Shown piece after piece: positions 47,547-56,647 of a stretch of DNA of 64,000 nt. Location of the stretch: assembly GCA_000151295.1 (NCBI GenBank), contig GG745353.1, forward strand, positions 730,879-794,878, read 5' to 3'. This DNA comes from Allomyces macrogynus ATCC 38327. Lineage: Eukaryota; Blastocladiomycota; Blastocladiomycetes; Blastocladiales; Blastocladiaceae. Position numbers and translations under genes: made by a program. The notes under the pieces are model-generated. The model saw nothing but the letters and a program-made list of their open reading frames with translations, ran no database searches and was not told the DNA's origin. How positions within the stretch are numbered: position 1 is the first letter of the stretch; every line of letters begins with the position of its first letter.

Positions 47547-49871
47547 CTACACTTGCGGATTGCTCCACCTCGACGCGATCCCCTTGACCGTGCCCGGCGC
47601 GACCCCAGTCGCGGTCGCCGCCTGCGTCGGCGGCGGTGGCGGCTGCTCAGCCACCAACCCACCCGACCCACGACGGCCCGCCGACGTTGGCGCGGGCCCA
47701 ACAGGGATCGTTTTCGAAATCTTGCTCGCGTAGACGGGCCGCGACTGGTAGGTCCGTGGCGACGGATACGGCTTCTGCGCCGACGGCGCGGGCGCCGACA
47801 GTTGCACAATCGGTGGGAGCGCGCGCGGCATTTTCCCGCCAGTGGCCTTGCCCGAAGAGGTGGCCGACTTGCGCGCGCCGCCGAGCGACGACGACGTGGA
47901 TGACGCGGAACTGAGCGGGTGCCGCACGTCGGCGAGCCCGCGGGCTGCGGCCGAGTCGATTTGCACGATCCAGGGGTGGTGGATTGCTGCGGGGCCAACA
48001 TGGAAAACCCACGAGGAGTGAGTGACCATTGTCGGGAGGGTGGAGAAGGCGAATGCAATCAAAGACGAACCCTCGGTCGGCTTCATGCGCTTGTTCGGGT
48101 CCCAAATCAGGCACTTGGCAATGAAATCGACAAACAGCGGCTCGTCGCGGCACTTGATGGCGTTGGCGAGCGTCTTGGCCCCGACTTTACGCGACTTGCC
48201 CTTGGAGTTGGTGAACGGTTTGGGCTCGTTGTTGGGATCTGCAGTACGCGACACCACACCGAGTCACCGTCAGCTCACTCATCTCGCCCACTCCCCACCG
48301 CCTCCATCGACACGCCAACATACCGAAAAACAAGTGCTTGCGCTCGGCAATCGCCATCAAGTCCGGGTCTGGCAGTCCAAGCACCTCCATCATGCACCAG
48401 AGCTGGTCTTGCTCGTTCTCGCCCGGGAAAATCGGGTAACCTGTAAACAGCTCGACGAGAATGCACCCGAGCGACCACATGTCGATGGCCATTTCATAAG
48501 GCGCACCGAGAATCACTTCGGGCGACCGGTAGAAGCGCGACTGGATATACGTGTAGGCCTTTTCGCTCAAGTGGCACGACGAGCCAAAGTCGATCACCTT
48601 GATTTGCGACTTGTTGGTTGCGCGCAGCAGCACGTTTTCGCTATGGGAAGGAGTTGGTACGCGTTAGAGAACGCGCCATGGCCATACGCGCGCGGTCCGA
48701 AAAAAAAAACGTACGGCTTCAAGTCGCAATGAATGATCTGGTTGCGCCAGAGCAGGCACAGGCAGTTGAGAATCTGCACCGTGAACCGGCGAATCAGGCC
48801 GACCGAGGACCCGCGGAAATCGTTGCCCTTGATAAACTCGTAGAGGTTCATCGAGAGCAGCTCAAAGACAATGCACAGGTGGTTGCGGAACTTGAACGTC
48901 TCGATCATTTGCACACAGTTGCACGAATCGTCGGGGTCCTGGGCATCGCGGCGAGGAGCGCGTCAGGTTTCCGGTCCGCTGTCATCAGTGCTGGCCGCCG
49001 CGCAAACACGTACCCAGCGCTTCAGGTCCTCGAGAATCCGGATCTCAATCTCGCCCTGTGACGTGAACCGCTTCTTGTTGCGAATGATCTTGAGCGCGAC
49101 CTGTTCCTGCGTCTTGTGGTCGAGCGCGCGCACGACTTGGCCAAACGAGCCCTTGCCGAGCACCTCGAGGATCTCGTACCGGAACGCAATGTGGTCGTGC
49201 GGCTGGATCAGGTAGTCGCCCTTGGAGTCGTCAAAGCCTGGGATCATGGGCCGTGATCAGCATAGCGCGCGCCGACGATGCCACCGGACGGGGAATCGCA
49301 CCATTGTTGGGCAACGCGTCCGACAACCCGTTGGTCTTTTTCTTGTTGGCCGAGTAGATCGACTGGCCCCAGTAGTAGACCTCCGGATACGTGAGCACCT
49401 CGTACGTTTCAAACGAAGTGAGCTGGTTGCCGCTCGACGCGATCACGTCTACGCGCGCGCCGTGCGTCAGTTCCCCGACAACCCCCCGAAAACGCGTGAT
49501 CCAGCTGCGCGGGGAGAGCACGGACCTTGCGGCGACAAGAACGTGGGCATCGGCGGCGGTGTCCTCGCGGCGGCCGCGGCAGCGGCTGCGGCCGCTGCCG
49601 CTGCAGCTGCCGTTGCATTCGCGATGCGCGGCGAACGGCGCAAAGTCGACGAGGGCGTGCGCGACGACGCGGGCGTGCGGCGCGCCGAGGACGCGGCCGA
49701 GGACGTGGCCGACATGTGGTAGGACGCCGACGCGGCGGTGCCCGGCTTGCCCGTGTCGAAACTGGCCAGGGAGTCGACGCTGCCGCGCGCCGATCGGAAT
49801 GAGTCGTGGAGTGGAAGAAGGAGGCAGAGGGGGCGCGAGGCGCGTAAAACTCACCGTGATCCTCGCAACAT
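47547..49871 (-). CDS. DYRK-family protein kinase (DYRK2/Pom1 type)
   Basis: Exons: 49871-49855, 49779-49526, 49448-49290, 49237-49014, 48938-48715, 48640-48324, 48238-48071 and 47986-47547 give 600 aa, all in frame. The 17-nt first exon is the least certain part; a start at 49715 is an alternative. The N-terminus is Ala/Ser-rich with a poly-Ala run. The DYRK-homology box is [20 protein letters not shown]. Kinase: [27 protein letters not shown], catalytic loop HCDLKPENVLL, DFGSS, and activation loop [14 protein letters not shown] with the autophosphorylated second Tyr. The Pro/Ser-rich tail follows HHPWI. DYRKs autophosphorylate on Tyr during folding and then act as Ser/Thr kinases; fungal Pom1 sets polarity and cell size. 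Confidence 0.92.
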
Positions 49872-50933
49872 GTGGACGGTCGGTGTGGCGGAAGAGTGGT
49901 GGTGCAGCGGATCAGAGCGCGCTTGCGCGCGTGTTGCAACAAAGCGGGCGGTCACGGTGCCGAAAATAAGGTCGGCTGCAGCGGCGCCACGGGTACGACG
50001 CGAATGCACGCGGTAAGCGTGGGCACGAGAGGACTGGCGCGGCAGCGATGCGTGCGGTGATGGGGGAGGGCCCGGCGCGTGCGTGCGTTGGACGAGCGGG
50101 GATCACGAGTGCCGGTCGGTAGGAGGGCGGCGCAGTGACTTGAGGACCACGGCGGCTCGAATGCGCCGGGTTAGCGGGTGCGCGGGCAGCAGCGGCGGCG
50201 GCGGCAGCGGCCGGCAGCGCGGTGGGCGGCGGCGGCAGCGCGGTGGTGGTGGAGGGGTGAAGACGGGGAGGAGAGGAGAGGATGGCGGGCCCGCTGCGCA
50301 CGAAAGAAAAGTCGCGTGTCGCGTGTCGCGCGTGCTGCCGTCCGCTGACGTTGAGAGTTTGCCAACCAACATGCTGCGCACACCTGGGGCGCCCCCCACC
50401 CCACCGACTTCGCCAGGCCTGGGCGGCATGGCACGGGCCGCACGGGCGCGGGGGGCCGCAGCCGCGTGCACGTCTCCCGCGTGCCGGTGGCGGTCGGCGC
50501 GCGACAAGGACGCGCCAGACCGTGGCGGGCCAGCAGGGCGCGCAAGGGAGACAAGTTTGGGCGTGAGGTGTGAACGCGCGCTGCCCGTGAGACCGTCTCG
50601 CACTATGTTGCGCTCTTTCTGCAATCGTTACAAACAAAGCGCACATGTTCTGCGGTTTCGCCCACTGCTTCTATTCGCAAGCGCCGCCGGCATGCACGTC
50701 TCGTCGCGCGACGACCGCGACGAACGATTGATAAAAGGTGCCGGGACGAGAGGATTCCGGCTCACGCCGTTATTTGCAGCGGGCGTTCCCGCTGCTCGAA
50801 GTTGCTGCAGCGGCCGGCCTGCTGCGGCTTCGAAAGCAGAGCGACACGTCCCGCGACTGTGCGATCGAGTCAGACCAGCCCGGGTGTCGACGGCGCGGCC
50901 GCCGTGCCTGTCGAGCATGTGCACGACCATCGT
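49872..50933. other. GC-rich intergenic region
   Basis: About 1.06 kb upstream of the DYRK gene. Long open frames in several registers (for example 49912-50646 minus and 50083-51045 plus) come from high GC and a GGCGGC-rich segment at 50180-50260. None has family features. Confidence 0.45.
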
Positions 50934-51296
50934 TCACGCCGACTTAGCCTTGCTGCCCTCATCGTCGTCGGTGATCGCGTGGAGCGAGTACCCTGCATCG
51001 AGAACCGGTGAGCAACTCGCGCCACGATGTACACGCCCAGTCTAACAGGAAGTACCAATCGACGCGCCAACGGCGCATGCAATAAACAGACCGCCCCACC
51101 CGCGGCTCGAGTACTTATTGATGAGCTCGAGCTGCTCCCTCGTCAGCTTGGGCAGCCGGAACGCAAACGGCGACGTCCAGCCGGGCTGGCGGCCCGTGGG
51201 GTTGGGAGACGCGCCAGTCTGGTACGGTTTGCGTGGCGGGGCCGCCGCGGGCTTGTCGGTCCCCTGCGCGCGCGGGGTTGATGATTCGCCGGTCAT
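50934..51296 (-). CDS. Small single-pass membrane protein, unassigned
   Basis: Exons 51296-51056 and 50992-50934 give 99 aa. The first half is hydrophilic (Pro, Thr, Lys, Ala). A segment LPKLTREQLELINKYSSRG then leads into one hydrophobic helix, GWGGLFIACAVGASIGGY, and a short acidic-basic tail ending DDDEGSKAKSA. The 63-bp intron has a good acceptor (GATGCAG), and frame is kept. I do not recognise the family. Size and shape would suit a small mitochondrial or ER membrane subunit. An upstream extension without an ATG is open to 51422. It is divergent from the tubulin acetyltransferase gene. Confidence 0.6.
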
Positions 51297-52080
51297 CCTT
51301 GATGCAGTTGCAGCAGCTCGAGGCGTGATCGAGCAATCTGGTCGAACGATGGTAGGCTGGCATCGGTGGCCGAGCGGAGGCGAGAACAAGTCGCGATCCG
51401 ATGGGTTGGTTGACGTGGACACGCACGTGCGATTCAGTCACCGTTCGTCTCGCGTCGTTTCGCTGCAGTGTTGCGCACTTCCAGCTCCCGGCCTGCGGAA
51501 ATCATTACGGCGACGCGGGCAAACGTCCAAACGGTGCCGACTTGGTGCAATACGCGCCCATCGCTTTCTTCCATGGCCGCAATTCAGGCCACGTCCCTGC
51601 TCTCGACTTGTGTGCCGCTGTCGGACGCCCGCTCGCCCACGTCCGCACAATCTCCCGCATCAGTCGACGAGTCGACTGCTCGCCCCACCAACGACTTGAC
51701 ACTTCCGACGTCCCGCGAGGGCCCCTGTCATTCGCACCGTCGGAAGACGCCACCCCCCCTCGTCCTGACCCGCCACTGGATCGACTCCACTCGCTGCCAA
51801 GGGCCGATCCACCATCCCCGACAGCGCACCCAGCCATCAGCTGCTGCCGATCGCGCTCCATAGAGGACCTCCACTCCGTCAACGCACCGCGTCCCATCCC
51901 GACTTGTCCACCGCACACGGCAGCGTCCCAACTCGTTCTCTTCACGCGCTTTACTCGATTCTCGGCCGAGAGTCATCCCCGCCACCAACTCGCTTTCTTC
52001 CCGGTCATGTCTATTGCCCAGACACCGCACGCGCGTGTCCACTCGTCGACGCTCCAGTAATTGCTTGAAACAACGCCATT
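51297..52080. promoter_or_regulatory. Divergent intergenic region
   Basis: 784 bp between the small membrane protein (-) and tubulin acetyltransferase (+) start codons. A + frame beginning at an ATG near 51573 is Ser/Thr/Pro-rich but has no family features or evident splice partner. Confidence 0.4.
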
Positions 52081-53403
52081 ATGGACGTGCCCAACGATTT
52101 GGTGGCCAGTTTTTTCGCCGAGGGCGCCGTCTCGGTCGTGCAGGCCTCGGCATTCCGCCCGCCTGCGCTGTGCACGGTACAGCAGCGGCAGCGGTGCGTA
52201 CCGGGGTGTTGGCGTGTGAGAAAATGGATGCGGAACGAGGTGACTGACAACGAGGCTCGATAGGCAAGAGCAGTTTGGAATGGTCTTGGACGCGCTCGGT
52301 GCCGCGTCGGCCAAGGTACGATTGCACTGGCCGCGATGGACGAGGACTGTTGATTGACGAGACTTGAATCTGCGCGTGCTAGGCACAGTGCCTCAAGACG
52401 CCCATCACGTCCATCAAGCGGCTGCTCGACACGGACCACCGCATCTACATGCTGCGCGTCCCCTCTACCGCGAGCGACGAGCCAGATGGGTCCGCATCGC
52501 CTGGCGGGAAACCGTTCACCTGGACCGTCGTTGGGTTCCTGAAAGTCGCATCCAAGAAACTCTACTTGAACGACGGCACGGGCCAGCTCAAGGCCGTCAC
52601 GCCGCTCTGCGTGCTAGATTTCTATGTCGTGGAAGGGCGCCAGCGGCAGGGGCACGGCAAGACGCTGTTTGAAGCGATGCTCGAGGTGCGTTCCCATTCC
52701 CGATGTTGTCGAGACGCGACCAAGATTCTGACCCGGGCATGTTTTGATATGATACGCGTAGCGCGAAGACGCGTCACCCGAAGACCTCGCCTACGACCGC
52801 CCTTCGCCGCGGATGCGCGCGTTCCTCGCGAAAAACTATGGGCTCGTCGAAGCGCACGCACAGCCCAACAATTATGTCCTGTTCCGCTTTGGCGCGATGG
52901 ACACGGCCGCTCCGCGTCGGCCACCTGCGGCGGCCCTGGATCCACTTCCCGTCCGACACGCGCGCCGTGCCGCTCCTCCACCGCCTGCTCCACCATCCTT
53001 CCCAACCTTCCCTGTCCACGCCGCACCCGCTCAAGGATTGCCACGAGAACCTCGCGCGCGCGCGGCGCCAGCACCGACCGAGATCGTGGTTCTCAGCCAC
53101 CACCACCACTTGCACCGTCCAAGTCCCGGCAGTTCCGGCCCAACGTCGCCCAAGCCGAGCGCCGCCGACTTGGTGGTCCCGCGGTCCACGCCGCACTCGC
53201 TCGAATCCGTTGTCGCGCAAGTCAACCGGCTCCCCGCGCTGCCCGGTGCGCGGCATCACCAAGCCGCGTCGGTGGTCGAGTCCGCGACCGCGGCAGGCGC
53301 GCGACGCACACGACCGAGTGCACTTGCGCGGTCGACGCCCATCTTGCCGCACTTGGCCGCGTCGTCGCCGTGGACGACGGTCGGGTTGACGACCAGGCGA
53401 TAA
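52081..53403 (+). CDS. ATAT1: Alpha-tubulin N-acetyltransferase
   Basis: Exons 52081-52193, 52264-52315, 52389-52685 and 52762-53403 give 367 aa. It acetylates Lys40 of alpha-tubulin in the lumen of axonemal and other stable microtubules. The start MDVPNDLVASFF matches the animal MEFPFDVDALFP, with ASAFRPPAL, then LDALGAASAK, TWTVVGFLKVASKKLYL, the core PLCVLDFYVVE containing the catalytic Cys, and the acetyl-CoA loop GRQRQGHGKTLFEAML. LAYDRPSPRMRAFLAKNYGL carries the second catalytic residue (Asp), followed by QPNNYVLFR. After about residue 195 the tail is Pro/Ala/Ser/His-rich and not conserved. Presence fits a flagellated fungus. Exon 2 is only 52 nt. Confidence 0.95.
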
Positions 53404-53875
53404 GTGGGGGTTGGTGATTATCGTAGCCGTTTCTCTGTTCTCTTTCTTCTTGCATGTGTCCAAGCAATTCCAAATTTATCTTTTCCACATTGGGTGCGTG
53501 AACCAGCGGCCGCGACGAGGGGCGAGGTTGGGGGGTTCAACATTGTTGTATATTGGTTTTTCGGGGATGCCACACGGTCCCCCCCCTCACGGACAGGGAC
53601 GCGCGTGGGCCGAACCCCGGCACTACGGGCAAGCGAGAGAACGAGGATGGGGTGGAGGGCAAGACGAGAGAACGGTGGGAGGCGAACCGCCGCGGATGGA
53701 GAGTGCGCGCGCGCGCGTGCGCGAGGGAACGAGCCGTCTACAAAACCAAAAGATCAGCGTCGTGCTCCACGAAATTGACCAGAATGAACGCGAGAGAACG
53801 TACCAGGCACGCATCGCGCAAACGCCCACCGACACCAGCGCTCCACACGCTCAAGGAACGAGAAGAGCAGGGGCT
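53404..53875. other. Convergent 3' region
   Basis: It lies between the stop codons of tubulin acetyltransferase and COX7C. No gene is seen. Confidence 0.5.
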
Positions 53876-54160
53876 TTAGATGGCACCACCCTTCTTGAGC
53901 TGGAACCACGCGCCGAAGAAGGGCGCGCCAAAGCCGGCGCCGAGGTAGAGCGTCATCTTGACGGCGAGGCCGAACTTGGAGCTCACGTCAAAGGGCAGGT
54001 TCTGCGGGATCCTGGAGCGTCAGGTCCTGGATACAAATCCTGGTCGCAGCGATGGCGTTGCTGAACATACGGCAAAGTTCTCGTTCGAGGGGTTGAAGCC
54101 CGAGCGGACAACCGACTGCGAGCGCGTGCGCAGGGCCGTGGTGCGGAGAACCGAGAACAT
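53876..54160 (-). CDS. Cytochrome c oxidase subunit VIIc (yeast Cox8)
   Basis: Exons 54160-54071 and 54001-53876 give 71 aa, too short and too divided for simple ORF calling. The first exon encodes a mitochondrial presequence (MFSVLRTTALRTRSQSVVRS). The second carries the mature protein: NLPFDVSSKFGLAVKMTLYL, then GAGFGAPFFGAWFQLKKGGAI. This matches human COX7C ([21 protein letters not shown]) and its single transmembrane helix. It is a nuclear-encoded supernumerary subunit of complex IV in the inner mitochondrial membrane. The 69-bp intron separates presequence from mature domain. Divergent from the TMEM70-like gene. Confidence 0.9.
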
Positions 54161-54359
54161 GGTGGATAATGCGGGGGGTTGCCAGCAGGACGGTCGCGAG
54201 GGAGAGGAGAAACGGCGCGTGCTTGACGATGGTGCAGCTGTCGGTCACAGTGGTGACCTGAACCGGCTTCAACACGGGCGTGTGTGCGAAAAATGTGCAG
54301 CAACCTTGGACAGCGGATTCAAACGTGGGATCACATGCCCTTCCACTCCTCCACTCACC
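54161..54359. promoter_or_regulatory. Compact divergent promoter, COX7C / TMEM70-like
   Basis: Only 199 bp separate two divergent start codons, both of genes predicted to be mitochondrial. No TATA box is obvious. Confidence 0.65.
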
Positions 54360-55228
54360 ATGCTCACGACGGGGTTCACGACAGCGACGATTCGCGCCGC
54401 GACGGCGCGCCCACACTTGCTGCAATGCCCGCTGGTGACACGCTTGCGCCCGCTGCATACGACCAAGGCGCTTCCGCCCAACGCTGAGATTGTCTACCGC
54501 GGGCACATGAACAATGCCGTGAAAGTGCTCAAGTTTTTCTCGGTCTCGTCGCTCGGGCTCTCAGCGGTCGCGCTGCCCGTGTCGCTGATGTTTGTCGACG
54601 CGGCCGCGGTTCAGGCAAACGCGGCCGTTGCGCTGATGCTCAGTCCGGGGGTCACGATTGGAGGTAAACATTGCCACAGATCTCTGCTCGATCACGAACC
54701 AAATCGCTGACTGAGGCCGCTTCCGTTGCAACAGCCACCGTCTTCTCGACCCTCTCGACGCTCGCCGCCTACAAGTTCTTCACGCCCTACGTGACGCGCA
54801 TCTTCCTGGTCCGCGACACGGCGCCGTCTGCCTCACCCTCGTCCACTGCCACGACGGCGACAACCCCCTTCACGGCGACGCCCGACACGACCGTGGCGAT
54901 CGAGACGCTCGACCTGCTGAACCGGCCGCGGTACACGACGGCGGCGCTGCGCGAGCTGCAATTCTCGCCCAAGCCCACCATGACTTGGGAAGCGCGCGGC
55001 GAAGTGCCCAATGGCGAGATTGGCCAGTTTATGATCATGCTGCGAAAGTCGGGCATGTCGTCAGAGATGCGCGACGTGCTCAGCTACATGTCGCAGCGGT
55101 TCCGCGCCATGACCATGTCGGAGTTGACGCAGCGGGCCATGGCACGGCGGACCGGCGCGGGTGCGGCAGTTGGCGCGGGTGCGGCAGTTGGCGCGGCGTC
55201 GCCGTCGCCGAGCAAGGAGAGGGAGTGA
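54360..55228 (+). CDS. TMEM70/TMEM186/TMEM223-like mitochondrial protein
   Basis: Exons 54360-54663 and 54735-55228 give 265 aa. The N-terminus (MLTTGFTTATIRAATARPHL) is a plausible mitochondrial presequence. AEIVYRGHMNNAVKVLKFFSVSSLGLSA leads into a first hydrophobic helix. A second helix spans the splice junction (VALMLSPGVTIGG / ATVFSTLSTLAAYKFF) and is followed by TPYVTRIFL. That order of YxG, two helices and a K/TPYV-like motif is typical of the TMEM70 group, which in animals assembles ATP synthase; family members differ in role, so the precise function is open. The C-terminal half carries PTMTWEARGEV and a GAGAAV repeat near the end. Confidence 0.65.
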
Positions 55229-55889
55229 ACCGATTGTCGTTGGGGTCGTTATTATATTATTTGCATGTAGGTATACTTATATCCAGTGCGCTCTGGCAGA
55301 TCAATTTTTTCGACACCAGTTCGCGGTTTTTTTCCTGGTTCACTTGCTCTCGCGGGCTCACTCGTTCGCCAGTGCTCAGCGCTCCGGTCGGCCGATGAAA
55401 CGAGATACCGAGCAGCCGGCGTTTCAACGGCTCTCGGTGCCCCAGTGGGTGGCGAACTCTCGCCAGCTTGTGCAACCCACCACGACGTTGCACCGAAAGC
55501 CGTGCGTGTTTGCGCGCCTCTGGCCAACACCTTGGAGGATGGTGACCGTAATACCTCGGCTTCTCGAACAGCTGCTCGCACCCGACTTGGTGCAGAGTGA
55601 ACAACTGGGGTTCATGGGTGCCAGCGACTTTCTTCTCGACGATTCTCTCGTCTTGTCCCGCCTCAGGTACCTGGTGTGGATGCTCGCGCCCGACAGCCGA
55701 GACTACGAGCGCGCAGTGCGCCGACACCGTGATGCCAGTGCTCATGAAGCGTCCAACGCTCACGCGGGGCCCACCGTCGTCGTCAGCGCGTCGATGGGGG
55801 CGAACGGCTGCGCGAGGCTGCAACTCGCGAGGAGGTGGTCGGTGGCAGTGGGGCCAACAAGGGCGCGTCAAGAGGCGTCACAGACGAGA
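55229..55889. other. Intergenic region, no clear gene
   Basis: The first 100 bp are AT-rich. A long + frame covers 55395-56204 but overlaps the small minus-strand gene at 55890-56242, and I see no family features in it. Confidence 0.4.
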
Positions 55890-56242
55890 TCACTTGACCG
55901 CGGCAGCGAGCCCAAAAGCGGCGACGAGGCCGAACGCCACGGGTCCTCCTCTACTCCAGGGTTAGTGCCGCCGCTGGATACGCTTTGGCCGCGGCGTACG
56001 CCACGCGCGCATCCCTTGCCGCCCGCTTGCCGCCGCGGCGGATGCCAAGTCTCCGCGCCAATGGGTTCGCCCTACAATGTCGGCGATGCGCTGATCATGA
56101 AGCGCGCGCGCCGCGCGTCGTTGGCGATGCTGACGAGCTGCTGCAGGCGTACGCACTCATCGCCATCTGCCGCCGGGTCCTTGCTGCCGACTGGTCGCGC
56201 TTGACGCACACCTTCTCGAGAAATGGGCAACGTCTGACCCAT
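55890..56242 (-). CDS. Candidate 75-aa tail-anchored-like protein
   Basis: Proposed exons 56242-56076 and 55950-55890. The first encodes a charged segment beginning MGQTLPISREGVRQARPVGS, with VRLQQLVSIANDARRARFMI. A 125-bp intron with a CTAAC branch-point-like site 8 bases before its TAG acceptor follows. The second exon encodes GGPVAFGLVAAFGLAAAVK, a hydrophobic C-terminal helix ending in Lys and a stop. Frame is kept. The family is unknown. A longer N-terminus cannot be excluded, since the frame continues upstream without a Met. An overlapping + frame is the main rival interpretation. Confidence 0.45.
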
Positions 56243-56647
56243 CGGGTTGAAAACTTGAGGTCGCCCACGCGTGTGCGCCGCGCTTTACGAGACGCTCTCC
56301 CTTTCCTTCAACGTCCTCGCCCATTGCGCGTCCTGCTCCTGCTGCAGCTGTTGCCGCCGCAGTTTCCCGCGGCCAATCCCAGCTTGTGTGTGCCCGCGGC
56401 AGGGTCGCCATCGAAACCGGCCTTCACGAAACACGCATTGCTTTTGCCGGTCCTATAAAGCTCGGCCATCGCCGCGCCCGCTCTCGTGCTCCAGCTGTCC
56501 TCGCGCGCGAACCCCTCTTTGCCCTCGTTCTCGCTCTATCTCGCGCAACGCTTGGCCATTACTCGTACTCGCGACCGACCCGACTGCGCGTTTCAGCACC
56601 ATCTCTACTCTTTTTGCCGCCGCGTCCCGCCTTGAACCCGATTCGCG
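56243..56647. promoter_or_regulatory. Divergent intergenic region
   Basis: 405 bp between the candidate small protein (-) and acyl-CoA synthetase paralogue 2 (+). CT-rich DNA lies at 56.50-56.62 kb, just upstream of the second gene. Confidence 0.4.

Noticed and set aside
55395..56204. 270-codon + ORF after the TMEM70-like gene
   Set aside because: It could encode protein, but it overlaps the better-structured small minus-strand gene, becomes Arg/Pro-rich and shows no domain. Left out pending transcripts.
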